DNA of 64,000 bases, from the NCBI RefSeq assembly GCF_004664715.2, contig NC_051070.1:40450456-40514455 (forward strand), in the 5' to 3' direction. This document shows positions 23,778 to 35,517 of the stretch, one piece after another. Origin of the DNA: Peromyscus leucopus (lineage: Eukaryota; Chordata; Mammalia; Rodentia; Cricetidae). A program made the translations under genes and the position numbers. How positions within the stretch are numbered: position 1 is the first letter of the stretch; each line of letters opens with the position of its first letter. The notes beneath the pieces were generated by a model. The model was not told where the DNA came from and searched no databases. It saw only the letters and a list, made by a program, of their open reading frames with translations.

Positions 23778-24277
23778 CTTATCCAGAGGGCCTGATCCAG
23801 TTGGGGGCTCCTCAGCTATTGGTTCATAGTTCACGTGTTTCCATTCATTTGGCTATTTGTCCATGTGCTTTTTCCAATCATGGTCTCAACAATTCTCACT
23901 CATACAAACCCTCCTCTTTCTCGCCAACTGGACTCCTGGAGCTCCACCTGGGGCCTGGCCGTGGATCTCTGCATCTACTTCTGTCAGTCACTGGATAAGT
24001 GAGACAGTTGATTAGCTTGAAATGTATGGTAGGCATCCAGGCAGTGGGACCATGAGCTGGCTGTTTGGAACCTGGGACTTATGCAGGGACACTTTGCTCA
24101 GCCTGGGAGGGGACTGGACCTGCCTGGACTGAATCTACCAGGTTGAACTCAATCCCCAGGGGAGTCTTTGCCCTGGAAGAGATGGGAATGGGGAGTAGGC
24201 TGGTAGAAAGTTGGGGGGAGGACAAGGGAATCTGTAGATTATATGTAAAATTAAATTAAATTATAAAATAAAAAAAT
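23778..24277 (+). mobile_element. 5'-inverted (twin-primed) L1 insertion
   Basis: 23783-23998 matches, in reverse complement, the part of the full-length L1 3'UTR at about 7964-8163. From 24000 the same 3'UTR continues in forward sense (gtgagacagttgattagctt, matching 8164 onward) to an A-rich end. The two parts abut with almost no loss at the breakpoint. The 8-bp direct repeat aagtttta at 23770-23777 and 24278-24285 is a candidate TSD. This is the classic product of twin priming. Confidence 0.85.
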
Positions 24278-24285
24278 AAGTTTTA

Positions 24286-25690
24286 TAGTTACTTATTTTA
24301 TATAATTTGAAATGTACTTAGAGTATACAGTCACTGACTTCATTTGTCCACAGGGACTGTCTAGTATTGAAGGATAGTATAACACACAGTATAAGAACAA
24401 AACTTCTGTATCTGAAAAATTATACATAATAAATTAAATATTCCAAACTATCATCTTTCTGTGATACAACATGATACACAGGAATTATTTTAGTTTACAC
24501 AGATTTGTGTGTTATGGAAAATTTATATGTCAAGTCATACAAACTGCAGTATCTGGGACTTTCTTGGGCTTGACATTTTCTTTATAAAGTTTATTGTTGT
24601 ATTATATATCCTACATTCTAAAAATAAATCCATTAACCAAGTGGTGTTGGGTGTTTCAGTTTTTTCTAATTTGAGATGATTATAGGCAATACTACTTCTG
24701 TGTTTGTTTTTTGTCAACATATTTGTTAGATGAATCAATATGTAAGTATCATTATTTCTCTTAAAAAGATAGATTACCTTTTCTTGCATTTGAATTTTTA
24801 AATTTACTACACCCATATTGTCTCACCATCATGACTGCCTACGTATCAAATAAACAAGGATAACAGATATAAACATGCCAAAGGACAGAGGAAATATCAG
24901 GAGCCCTAAATGCTACACACACAAAAACAAACAAACAAACAAACAAACAAAAAACAATAATCATCTAAAGAAAACTGAGAGTTGGAGAAATAGTCATCAT
25001 ATCCAAGAAGAGCACACCAATAGCTTATCCAACACAAAATGACCCTAGGAAAACATTCGTACAAGTAAAATTATAAAAACTGATTAGGCTATACATGCAT
25101 GAATTAACAATTAATAAAGGAAAAGGATCCATAAAATTTAAAAGAGACAATGAGGGGTATATGGGAATGTTGATAGAGAGTAAAGGGAGAGTACATAATT
25201 ATATCATAATTTCAAAAATATTCTCTTTAATGTTTTGTTACTAACAGAAACAATATAAGCTAGGTCTTGATACACTCTAATGACCAACCTCCATCTTTCT
25301 ACAATAATAGTTACAAAATTTTAAAGTTTAAGGTATTTTATAAGTAAATGTATATTTTTGAAACTATTTTATTGCCTGAAATTACCTTTGAAATAATGAC
25401 AAGATTAACTCCTCTGGTTCTAGGGTTTTTTTTTCCATAATCTGAAAATAACTTATTGCAAGATCTAAGCTAAATGTAGAAGGAACTCAAGTGCTTGGTA
25501 TGGTAGTGCACTTTTGCAGGATACTTGATCACACTGGAGGAATCTTCTTCTAGCTGTGGTGTGGCTCAGATGTAGCACACACCTATAATCCAAGAGTTTC
25601 CTGATTGAATATTCTAAACAGGATAAAATGAAATACACCATAGGTCAAAAGGCAGAGCAAACAACCAGTTGATAGAAAAAGGCATAGAAA
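24286..25690. other. Mostly unrecognised stretch with an (AAAC)n tract
   Basis: AT-rich. (AAAC)n at about 24923-24954. 24540-24815 reads like a decayed inverted L1 3' end, and 25540-25585 has B1-like wording (cacacctataatcc), both weak. Confidence 0.35.
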
Positions 25691-25699
25691 GTGGGTGGA

Positions 25700-25858
25700 A
25701 GTCAGAAGGACTGAGAAAGAGATGCATAGGAAATAGAAGGGGGAGACATCCAGTGGGATGAGTTTATTGAGTGAGATAATACAGGAGAAACCTGTCATTC
25801 TGAAATGACACCAGAGGAAGAAGCAGCTAGGTGCTTTCTCTGCCTCTCTAAAAATCAT
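25700..25858 (+). repeat. Repeat copy 1 flanking the ERV
   Basis: Shares with 30590-30722 the ordered blocks aagggagagacatc, gagt/ggtttatt, gagata, gaaacg/tgacaacagag, agctgggtgcttt and ctctgcctct. Direct orientation, one copy on each side of the decayed ERV. Family unknown to me. Confidence 0.7.
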
Positions 25859-25872
25859 TGAGTTTATAATTA

Positions 25873-25901
25873 ATCTCCCCTGATTTGTACATTTTGTGGT
25901 T
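25873..25901 (-). other. 29-bp inverted copy of the ERV pol sequence
   Basis: The reverse complement of this stretch is identical over 29 bases to 27696-27724 inside the ERV pol region downstream, and the match resumes after one mismatch. It sits at the left edge of the gag-derived sequence. Confidence 0.85.
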
Positions 25902-26795
25902 TAAGGGCTAGATCATCACAATAGATGAAGAGATTAAAAATACAACTGATATTGGATCTCACACTTGTGATGCTACTTTGATAGGAAAAGCAGTTTCTAA
26001 AAATTTTAAGAAAGATCAAAGTGTCAGATGTTTTAATTTTGGTAAACAAGGTCATCTGAAAAGAGATACTAGGCAAGGCATTCCTAGAAACAATGTTTTG
26101 TCTAATAATAATACAAACAGAAAACCCCAGCCTTCTGGATTATGCAGAAGGTGTGACAAAAGCCTGTATCTGGCTAATAAATTCAGATCAATAAAACACA
26201 GGTAATGTAACCGTTTGCCATCAGCAAACAACTTAGGGGCTTCCTAAAGAGAATCTCATTCACACAGCAAATAAAAGAATTAATGCCTATTGTTAAAAAC
26301 AGCACTTCTCTGGATGTGATCAAGGATAGATCAGCTTCAGTAGATAAAAAGTTCAGGAGAGATCAGAAAATTAGTACTTTAGCAAACTGCTATAAATGAT
26401 AAGCTAAAAATTGAAATAAATGGCACTAAAATTGAGGGTTTGATAGATACAGTTACAGATGTAACAAAATTTCACCAGAATCTTGGTATCCATATTAACT
26501 TCATTAGGTGCTAAACATTCATCTTCTATTGATTGGATCTATATCTCAGGTAAAACAAAGTGCAATATGGATGTAGTATATAAAGCCAGAAGGTTAGATA
26601 CAGAAATTAAAGCCATATGTGACTAATATAACCACAAACTTATGAGGACATGATTTGTTGCAGCAATGGAAAACACAGATTAACATTCCTCTAATCTCAG
26701 AAACAAACCATAAAAAAAGAGTACTTCTGAGAAAAATATTAGATAGTATTGTCAAGAACTGTTACAGACCATTCAGGTTATATATAGGCATGGGA

Positions 26796-26964
26796 ATGGG
26801 GCTGGAGAGGTGGCTCAGAGGTAAGAGCACTGGCTGCTCTTCCAGAGGTTCTGAATTCAGTTCCCAGGAACCACATACATGGTGACTCGCAACCATCTGT
26901 AATGAGATCTGGCGCCCTCTTCTGGTAGGCAAGGATACATGCAGGCAGAACACTGTATACATAA
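26796..26964 (+). mobile_element. B2 SINE with perfect TSD
   Basis: Forward B2: ggggctggagaggtggctca, gagcactggctgctcttcca, aaccatctgtaatgagatct, gccctcttctgg, and the usual end catgcaggcagaacactg. A perfect 15-bp TSD (tatataggcatggga) lies at 26781-26795 and 26965-26979. It carries the tRNA-type A and B box region near its start (Pol III promoter). Confidence 0.95.
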
Positions 26965-27400
26965 TATATAGGCATGGGACAACACCTGTTAGTCTTTCAA
27001 ACTAACAGCAGCCATACCTGTAAAATGGTTAGCTGACAAAACTATGTGGGTGGAACAATGACCTTTGACTTAGTAAAAATTATAGGCACTTGAAAAGTTA
27101 GTATGGGAAAAGCTAAATGCTCACTTCATTGAAAAATTGACTAGTCCTTGAAATCCTATATTTCTCTTTAAAAATAAATCCAGAAAATGAAGAATGGTAA
27201 CATATCTCAGAGCTCCAAATAAGGTGATTCAGCCAATGAACTCTCTATAGCCTGGAATTCCCTCACTTTATTTATTACATAAGGAGGTCTACTATAGTGA
27301 TTGTTTTTAAAGACTGCTTTTTTACTATACCTTTACAAGAACAGGAAAGAAAAAAATTGCCTTCACAGTACCTACCTATAATAATGCTCAATGTGTTAGA

Positions 27401-27622
27401 ATGTACCATTGGGAGGTCTTGTCACAAAAAAAAATGTTAAACAACCAAAGCTTGTGTCAAGATTTTGGACTACAGCCATCAGAATTAATTCAAAAACAGT
27501 TTCCTCAATCTGTATTTAATCATTATAAGGACGATATCTTACTGGCTGATTCAGATGCAGATATCTTAGGGAAAAAAGTGTTTTATGAAGTAAAGAGAAT
27601 TTTGCCTTGTTGTGGATTATAA
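27401..27622 (+). pseudogene. ERV reverse transcriptase fragment
   Basis: A 73-codon open stretch within the decayed pol. It holds the catalytic segment, with aspartates retained (DD at 27530-27535) and the residue before them changed to Lys. Flanked by stops and frame changes; it cannot make a working enzyme. Confidence 0.75.
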
Positions 27623-28442
27623 ATTGTTCCTGAAAACATAAAATGAGAAGATTGTATTAATTTCCTAGGATATAAGATGGGTTTGCAGAAAATTCAACCA
27701 CAAAATGTACAAATCAGGGGAGATCAATTACAAACTCAAAGATTTTCAAAAATTACTGAGAGATATTAACTGACTATGGCCCACAATGGGATTAATGACT
27801 CAAGAGCTCAGCAATTTATTTCAAACCTTACAAGATAATAAGGATTTAAATAGTCCAAAACATATATATCAGCTGATGCTGTGAGAGATGCGGCTCTATT
27901 AGAAAAGAAATTAGAGCATGCACATATGAATTGCTTTGATCCAGACCATGACTCTATCCTAGTCATTCTACCTTTTGCTCAGTCTCCTCTGCAAATTTGT
28001 ATGCAGAGTAGATAATATATTACAATGGATATTTTAACCACATAAACAGGGTGAAAAATTAAGGACCTATATAGAAAATGATTCTGAAAGGAAAATTGAG
28101 ACTTCACCAATTCATAGAAAGAGAATGAGCAGAAATTGTGGTACCTTTTTACTAATGCTGAAATGGCCTCATTTTGGGCAGAAATGAATATTGGCAAAGA
28201 GCTTGTAGAATTTTTTTTTTTTTTTGAGAGATTAGCAACAAATACCCCAAAGGCAAGAGACTTCAGTTTATAAAAAAAAGTAATTGAGTTTTCTCTCATA
28301 TAGTAAAAGGGGCATCAATTTCTGGAGCTCTTATATAATACTTTTGGAAATAAATCAGGAAAGACAGGATATAAGCAGAGAAAAAAAACAAGGAAAGTGG
28401 CTCAAAGCCCTTACGATTCAGTTAAAAAACTAGTTATATTGT

Positions 28443-28596
28443 GCCGGGCGGTGGTGGCGCACGCCTTTAATCCCAGCACTCGGGAGGCAGAGCCAGGCAG
28501 ATCTCTGTGAGTTCGAGGCCAGCCTGGGCTACCAAGTGACCAAGTGAGTCCCAGGAAAGGTGCAAAGCTACACAGAGAAACCCTGTCTCGAAAAAC

Positions 28597-28664
<68 letters not shown>
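28443..28664 (+). mobile_element. B1 SINE with 67-A tail
   Basis: Forward B1, nearly consensus (gccgggcggtggtggcgcac head, gcaaagctacacagag, ccctgtctcgaaaaacc) followed by an uninterrupted A67 at 28598-28664. Inserted in the RNase H part of the ERV. The near-perfect body and very long pure A tail point to recent insertion. A clear TSD was not found by eye. Confidence 0.95.
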
Positions 28665-28668
<4 letters not shown>

Positions 28669-28717
28669 GATACTGACTCTCAATATGCAGAAAGTGTTGT
28701 TTTACATATTGAAATGA

Positions 28718-28987
28718 TTGAACTTATTCTGGATGATTCAGAATAACTTCACTATTATTCAACCAAAACAAGTAATCAGAAATAGAAACCATCCATTGTA
28801 TACAACACATATCAAATCCCATATGGGTCTACCAGGCCCTCTAACAGAAGGTAATGATGAACTTTATCAGCTATTGGTATGGAATGTGCTAGAAGCCTCA
28901 GAATTTCATAAGAAAGACCACATTAACAACAAAGGTTTGAAGAAAGAGTTTTCTATCTCCTGGCAACCAGGAATCCAAGGAAATTAA
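28718..28987 (+). pseudogene. ERV RNase H/integrase fragment
   Basis: An 89-codon open stretch covering the RNase H end and the start of integrase (HPLYTTHIKSHMGLPGPLT; LEASEFHKKDH). The zinc-binding His pair is present and the Cys pair lies just after the stop (28995-29006). Remains of the integrase core continue to about 29540 with several stops and indels. Confidence 0.8.
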
Positions 28988-29905
28988 AAGTAGATGTCCT
29001 ACTTGTTCTTTTTATAATTAAACTTCATTACCTGCAGGAAGTAACTCAAAAAGTACCCAAATAAATGAAATTGAGAAAATGGATATATTTTATTTTGCAC
29101 AGTTGGAAAATTAAAATGCGTGCACCATACTGTAGATATATAGTCAGAATTTCAATGGGAAACTGCTTTAAGTCCTGAAAAGGCTGTTTCTGAAATGATA
29201 CATTTATTAGAAGTTATGACTATTATGGGGATACCCATACAGATTAAGACTGGCAGTGTTCTATCATATGCGTCTAGTAAAGTGAACAGTTTTTTTTTTT
29301 ATTACATATTACATATTACAATGTAAAACACATCACAGGTATACCACACAATACTACAGGGCAAGCAATTATACAAAGACCTAACCACACTTTTAAAAGA
29401 TATGCTTAATAAACAAAAAAGGGTAATGAAGAACCTGAGAGATAGATTACCAAGTGCTTTATTAACTTCAAAATATTTAAATGCCAGTGAGAAAGGAACA
29501 ACAGCTGCAGAGAGACACTGGATACCAGTAAAAGCATAATGAATTAAACAACCCTGTATGTTTTAAAGATGTGCTGACCACAGAATGGAAACTAGAATAT
29601 GTGTTAGGTTAGTAAAGATGTATTGCTTTTGTTTCCATGGAGAGGAAAAGCTGTGGATACCATCAAGATTCATAAGGATTAGATTTGTGCAGGAGAGATC
29701 TGAATTTATAAAGACTTACAAATGCCTTTCATTTGATCAGTTATGAGAAAAGAAAAATTAAAAAAATAACATTTTCAAATAATAATTTACCAAAAACAAA
29801 CTTGCTTTACTGGCATGAAAAAAATAACTGGTTTTCATAGACATTATCTCTTAATTAATTCCATGCTAAAATGTCAGACTGTAGATTGCCATGTGTCCCA
29901 CACCA

Positions 29906-30539
29906 TGTTGGGCATCAATTTTTGAGTTGTCTTCTTTAAAAATGATATTTTTGTTGGTTGTTCTTAAGAACACAGTTAAGTCTTGTGAGAGAGTTGTATA
30001 CTATGTGAAGTTTTTCTGTGATTGATGTAATAAAAGCTAGACAGCCAATAGCAAGGCAGAAGAGAATAGGTGGGACTTCTGGGCAGAGAAACAAAGTCAA
30101 ATGTGGGGCATACATGGGCTGCAATGAGGGTGCTAAGAAAAATTTAGACAAATAGAGCTTAAGCTTTAAGCTGTTTAAGAACAGAATAGATACAAAGGAT
30201 GGCTAAAAGGAAGTTAGCTTGGGTTGTTTGTATGGAGATTAAAGACAAATGGTAAAAAAGGAAGTTAGCTCAAGTTATTTATGCTAAGATAAGATACTAA
30301 AAAACAGGAGATAGTGTCAGGACATAAACAACTTGTAAATAGGGTGACCTTTAAAATGTTTGGTTGGTTCCTTCACCCCTCCTAGGGTTTTGAGTTTTTC
30401 TGGTATAAAAGAGACTTACTGCCTATCAATAAAGGAGTTCTTGCTTGCCTTGACTCCCTGCTGTGTGCACTTACCTTTCCTAGGTTCCAGGCCACCTCTT
30501 CACAGGTGACCTAAGTTCCAGGTGGGGCAGGTCCCCACA
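29906..30539 (+). mobile_element. 3' LTR of the decayed ERV
   Basis: Begins TGTTGGGC and ends CCCCACA. Contains ccaatagcaagg-type sequence at 30049, a TATA box (tataaaa, 30404-30410) and a polyadenylation signal (aataaa, 30428-30433), in the correct order for U3-R-U5 on the plus strand. It follows the integrase remains, so it fits as the 3' LTR. An internal repeat of aggaagttagct (30209 and 30261) is visible in U3. Confidence 0.75.
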
Positions 30540-30589
30540 GTCAAAGGGATGAATCTAGGCATGTGAGACATCAGGGCAATGTAGAACAA

Positions 30590-30722
30590 GTCATACAAGA
30601 AGTAGAAGGGAGAGACATCTTGTTGGAGGTGGTTTATTCTTTGAGATAGTTTAGAGAAAGCTCTCTTTCAGAAACGACAACAGAGCAATAAGGAGCTGGG
30701 TGTTTTCTCTGCCTCTGAGCTA
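30590..30722 (+). repeat. Repeat copy 2 flanking the ERV
   Basis: Counterpart of 25700-25858, same orientation, beginning ~50 bp after the LTR end. See that entry for the shared blocks. Confidence 0.7.
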
Positions 30723-30987
30723 ATGCTGTATATTAAAAAAAAAAACTAAGTGAAGAGGAAGTATACAAAAGAAGAATTAAGCAAGAAAACAGCAGAGAAA
30801 AGAAGAAAGAAAAGAGCAATATAGAAAAAATGGTAATAAATATAAAAAAGAAAAGCTGCACATACAGATAATGAATAAGCGTCTGAGTGATTATTTTATA
30901 AGTGATTGTGCTCTCTGAGCTAACATTGTTTTCACCTCAGTATCTGGCTCCTGAGTGTTTACTGATAAAACCGAATTTTAGAGACTT

Positions 30988-31130
30988 CATTAAAAACAAC
31001 AGTGCATGCCATTAATCGTAGCACTCATGAAGCACTGATAGGTTGATATTGATATCTGTGAGTTTGAGGCCAGCCTGGTATACATAAGTGGGGTTGAGGA
31101 AAGTCTGTCTGTGTAAAGAATCCTTGTCAC

Positions 31131-31190
<60 letters not shown>
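30988..31190 (+). mobile_element. Diverged B1 with (GA)n microsatellite
   Basis: Forward B1 remnant (gcatgccattaatcgtagcac, gtgagtttgaggccagcctgg) followed where the A tail would be by a (GA)n run at 31134-31190. Confidence 0.8.
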
Positions 31191-31193
<3 letters not shown>

Positions 31194-31254
31194 TCAAATA
31201 ATGTACTTGCTTAGAAATGAGTATCCTTTACTCAATATTGTTTTATCTTTTCAA

Positions 31255-31350
31255 TTTTATTGATTTGTATTTTGAGAGATGAAATTGGTATGTAGCCCCT
31301 GTCTGGTTTAAGATCTGAAATCCTGAAATTACATGTGTATACAACACTTT
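31255..31350 (-). mobile_element. Old B1-related fragment, inverted
   Basis: Plus strand has ttttgagagatgaaattggtatgtagcccc and cctgaaattacatgtgt, the reverse-strand pattern of an old B1/PB1. Low conservation. Confidence 0.4.
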
Positions 31351-31399
31351 AGTTTCTCAAGTTCTTTCAGATAAAAACAAGCTTATTTATTTCCTACAG

Positions 31400-31690
31400 C
31401 TGTGCTATGAGCTCATGACAGTGATGCTGTGTCATGGTCAGAGACCATATCTCATACCTCTTCTTCCAATCATCCATCTCTAAAATTATTTCCTCCCCAT
31501 CTTCCCCAGTGTCCTGAATCTTTCAACTATTGATATAAACCATCCCATTTTAAGACTGAACACTCAATGCTCATTTATTCTCAGTACAATGAATATCCCT
31601 AAATCTATGCATTCACCACCATAGGCTACAAAGAAAAGTTTTTAAGATGATGGCTGAGAACAATGCTTGTCTATTGACACAACAAGTAAA
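31400..31690 (-). mobile_element. Old L1 3'UTR fragment (Lx-type), inverted
   Basis: gtcatggtcagagaccatatctcatacctc, then gatataaaccatcccat, gctcatttattctcagtac and the caccaccataggctacaaag block. It parallels 530-860 in this window. Confidence 0.5.
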
Positions 31691-31874
31691 GCTGTTGTAT
31701 ACCATTAAGTAAAATAAAATCAGTTTCTGAAGAGTTCTCATCTCTCAAATAAAAAGCCATTAACATTTTTTTTATTAATTTGAAGACAATTACTTCTGAT
31801 ATCTTTAGGTGTTATTCAGTAAGAAATTCCAGAAGCACTGGATTTTGTAAGTTAATGTATCTTTATTAAGACAC

Positions 31875-32065
31875 TTGAAGCTGGGTGGTGATCATGAACA
31901 CCTTTAATCTCAGCACTCAGGAGGCAGAGGCAGGTGGATCTCTGTGAGTTCAAGGACAGCCTGGTCTAAAGAGTGAGTTACAGGACAGGCTCCAAAAGCT
32001 ATACATAGAAACCCCTTGTCTCAAAAAACCAAAATACCAACAAACAAATAAACAAACAATAATAA
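31875..32065 (+). mobile_element. B1 SINE, older subfamily
   Basis: Forward B1 starting gctgggtggtgatcatg, with ctttaatctcagcactcagg, gagttcaaggacagcctggtc, caggacaggctccaaaagcta and an A-rich AAAC tail. The right half (tccaaaagctatac) differs from the younger copies. Confidence 0.9.
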
Positions 32066-33037
32066 CAGAAAACATTTGAACAAAAAGCAACATAACACAT
32101 AGAGAACACTAAACTTATACAACATAAGCAATTAATTAATTTAATTTTAATTCCTATATTCTTCACTTTATAAGTAATCTGTTTTTCTTATGTGTTAGAG
32201 GATTGGCTTTCCTTCTATTGACTATTAAAAATAACCTTCAGTACTTAGCATTTCTTCCTTGGCTTGTTTGTTCACATAGTCAAGTCTACTATTTATGATC
32301 TAACTAACACATACAAAAGTTGATCATTACACATGTATTTATTGACAACCACAGCAAATTTGGCATGAAACTGGACTATGTATGACTATATAGATGGTGA
32401 AACAACAGGTCAGTCATACAGTGACTTAAAATTACTTTATACATTGAAAAATAGATTATTTTCTCTAATAAAGTATGACTTAAAGACCTATGTAGGAACC
32501 ATCTTTTGGAACTGAACTTTAGAAGAAATAGAACTTGGAAAAGAAAATGAGAACAGATGGTGTCTATCTGGATCCTGTCTCATTTCAAAGATCTTATAAG
32601 TTAGACTCAACTTCACTTTTATTTGCCATGTGCTTAATGATCTCACTAGTGTACATTTATTTGCCAGGTACTGGGATTATCTGAGGAAGTAAAACTACTA
32701 TGGTATCACTATACTAGCTCAAAATCACAAACCAGGTATTGTGGCAAATTACAGATCATTATCTAGTCTCAAATATCTAGCTTTTAATCTGTGGCACAAA
32801 AGCAAATTATCTATTCCCCATGAACTGGAAAAAAATTGCTTGATTGATTTCTTCCACTAATATTATCCATGACATAACACATGTCTGCTGTTTGTAAACT
32901 TGTTAAAAAAATGTTCAATAATTTATGGCAACAAACTTTTTTTTTCTAGAAAGGAACAAAATGGATGTTGATTTCAAAACCAGTATTGTTATTATTCAGG
33001 GGCAATTTGTGATTAATTTCATAAAGAAACTGATTTG
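32066..33037. other. AT-rich stretch, nothing recognised
   Basis: About 970 bp of AT-rich sequence without identifiable repeats or coding potential. Confidence 0.5.
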
Positions 33038-33041
33038 GTAG

Positions 33042-33204
33042 CTGGGTGGTGGTGGCACACACCTTTAATCTCAGCACTCAGGAGGCAGAGCCAGGCAGAT
33101 CTCTGTGAGTTCAAGGCCAGCCTGTCTACAGAGCCAGATCCAGGAAAGGCACCAAATTTCATGGAGAATCCCTGTCTTGAAAAACCAAAAGGGAAAAAAA
33201 AATA
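33042..33204 (+). mobile_element. B1 SINE
   Basis: Forward B1: gctgggtggtggtggcacac, ctttaatctcagcactcagg, gttcaaggccagcctgtcta, ccctgtcttgaaaaacc, short A tail. About 10-15% diverged. Confidence 0.93.
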
Positions 33205-33224
33205 ATTTTGTAACGTTGCACATT

Positions 33225-33285
33225 CTACTCAAGGCTTCCCATGTGAGGCAAACCCTCCACCACTGAGCTACTTTCCCAACTCTAG
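33225..33285 (-). mobile_element. tRNA-derived (ID/B4-like) fragment, inverted
   Basis: Plus strand ggcttcccatgtgaggcaa and ctccaccactgagctac is the reverse of an ID-type head ending in a Pol III box region. Only the head is visible. Confidence 0.55.
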
Positions 33286-34305
33286 ATTGTTGATTTTCTA
33301 ATGAAGCTTTTCATCTATGCTTTAAAAGAGGCTTATAAGAGAAGAAAGCAACATATTGTGCTATGGTCTAGAAAATAACAATACCAAGACAACAACATCT
33401 TTTGTTTGTATTATTCATGAAGTAGAAATGCAATTACTTATGGGAAAACTGCTTTTTGGTATTAGGTGGAAAAAAATTGTACACATATCCCTTCAACATT
33501 CAGTGAGAGTCTCGCGACTGCAAAAGAGCTGAGAAAAGTTAAATTAGATAAATTGAATGGTTGGTAAAAGTTCCATTTTTAGGTTATGGAGAAAAGTTTA
33601 CTCTTGGTTTAGTTTGGGCACTCTTGATATGTACAAAAAATGGCAAATGATCTATTTCCCAGTTTCTTTCTATATTGAACGTTTTGAGTACGGTTTTCAG
33701 AATCATCACTTTTGTCTACTAGTGGCTGTTCTATCTAAATCTGCAAAGAGTATACAGTTAAGCATATAAATGTGTGTGTGTGTGTGTTTGTGTGTGATGT
33801 GTTGTGTGTTATGCTGTATGCTTCACATGACCTACATCATAAAAATTGAGAAGAACATTTTTCATATCTAGTGGCTCAAACAATCCTAGCAAAGACTTGA
33901 AGTGCAGTGTGACACCTCCAGTGGTTATGACATTACCCAGGCTCCTATTTATTAATCATGTATTAATTGGATCAGACTTCAGACAAAAGATAGTAATATC
34001 CAAGTCCACTTTAAACCAAAGGCCTCAATGTATGCATTAACTTGACATTGCTTTGACACTGTCTCTAGGAATATTATTTTCTTATGACAGGGAATTATTA
34101 CTCCCAGTGGGGGAAAAAGGTTGAAAAAATATTTTTCCTGCTTATTTCAGATAATCTGCCTTTCTCCTCTCAAATTCACATCAAACTGTTCAGCTCTTAA
34201 AAAAATTATATAGAACAAATGTTTCTTTCCAGGATTATCTAAATCCACCAAATTTTATTCTTGTGCTACCATTTAAAATATAAATCCTGATATGCTAATC
34301 TTTAT
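33286..34305. other. Unrecognised stretch with a TG-rich tract
   Basis: No element recognised except an imperfect (TG)n at about 33771-33815. Confidence 0.45.
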
Positions 34306-34309
34306 GATC

Positions 34310-34815
34310 GTTCATCTTGATTATCAGCTTGATTGAATGAGGATTCAAATATAAGAGATTTAAATCCTGGGCAGGTCTGCTAGGTTATTTCTTGGAGAGC
34401 ATGACTGAGAGGAGCAGAGCATCCCCATACACAAAGGAGAACGGCACTTTCAGACTTTGCTCACAGAATAAAGAGTTGCAAGGGACAAGCTGTTTCTTTC
34501 ACGCTTACCTGGTTCCTCTCACTGATAAGCACATCTACTCCTCTGCTGACACTTCTGCTGTCCTTTGTCACTCTTCACTGCAAGTGTGGACACCACAGGT
34601 CATCAGAAATCTTTTCTTTCCTCATTTTCAGATTGGGGGAGTTTAGGTATCAAGACACGTACATTGAGCAGCATCTAGGTCCTCAGCATCTACAGTGTGA
34701 AAATGGCCACTGTTAGACTCCCTAGACCACATATTGTATAAGCCAGTCCAATAAACCCTCTTTTTAATATATATCAATTAAATCAGTCCTATTACATTAT
34801 AGAACCCTGATTAAT
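34310..34815. repeat. Possible ancient interspersed repeat
   Basis: atcttgattatcagcttgattgaatgagg, gggcaggtctgctaggttatttct, and the ending ccaataaaccctctttttaatatatat...accctgattaataca resemble an old mammalian dispersed repeat I cannot name with certainty. Confidence 0.35.
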
Positions 34816-35332
34816 ACAGTCTTCATACATTAAAAGACATAAGTTTAAAACATTAAATTAGCATAGGTTCTAATTTCACAAATACTCCATGTTTACTATC
34901 TTTTTTTTAAAGACACTGTTAAGAATTTTACATAGTCAGGGCGTGTGAAATTCCTATATATAAAACAAGAATGTAAGTATATAATAAAGATGTTGAGTCA
35001 ATGAGAATGAATTCATTGTTCTTTCTATAATGTGGTATTTTGGTTGTTTATCACAGTATTGACTTTCAGTTTCACTGTGATAGCCCACAAAAAAAAAGTG
35101 AGCATATTCCTAAATCCTGCTTATATATTTTTATTCTATTTTAAACAGGGTAAGACCAATTGTATTATATAAAACATGATAGAAAATAATGTAAGATTAT
35201 TATCTTGTGTGTTTATCATTCTATCATGTGGACCATTTGGGACATGCTGTACTGTAGCTCACAATCATTTTTGTATTTATTTCTTCACTCATTCTAAAGA
35301 TAAAGAAACTGAAACTAGAAACAGAATAGTTC
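34816..35332. other. AT-rich stretch, nothing recognised
   Basis: No repeat or coding signal seen. Confidence 0.5.
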
Positions 35333-35347
35333 AAGAATAATAAGAGG

Positions 35348-35517
35348 GAGCCGGGCAGTGGTGGCTCACACCTTTAATCCCAGCACTCGGGAGGCAGAGC
35401 CAGGCGAATCTCTGTGAGTTCAAGGCCAGCCTGGGCTAACAAGTGAGCTCCAGGAAAGGCGCAAAGCTATGCAGAGAAACCCTGTCTCAACCCAAAAAAA
35501 AAAAAAAAAAAAAAAAA
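35348..35517 (+). mobile_element. B1 SINE with perfect TSD
   Basis: Forward B1, close to the young cricetid-type form, with a tail of about 27 A. A perfect 15-bp TSD (aagaataataagagg) lies at 35333-35347 and 35518-35532. Confidence 0.95.

Larger units (their letters stand above)
25903..29880 (+). mobile_element. Decayed class II ERV internal region (gag-pro-pol)
   Basis: Retroviral order is readable despite many stops. Gag nucleocapsid at 25978-26205 has two degenerate zinc knuckles, the first with its second Cys read as Phe. Protease remains are near 26430-26480 (a degenerate DTG region). Reverse transcriptase is at about 27400-27640, with a YKDD in place of the usual YxDD motif at 27524-27535. 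RNase H and integrase follow from 28670. Integrase shows an HxxxH (28907-28921) and CPTC (28995-29006). B2 (26796-26964) and B1 (28443-28664) insertions interrupt it. No 5' LTR and no env were found. The betaretrovirus/IAP-like placement is by family knowledge. Confidence 0.85.

Noticed and set aside
28411..28683. 90-codon minus-strand frame with poly-Phe
   Set aside because: It is the reverse of a B1 and its A67 tail.
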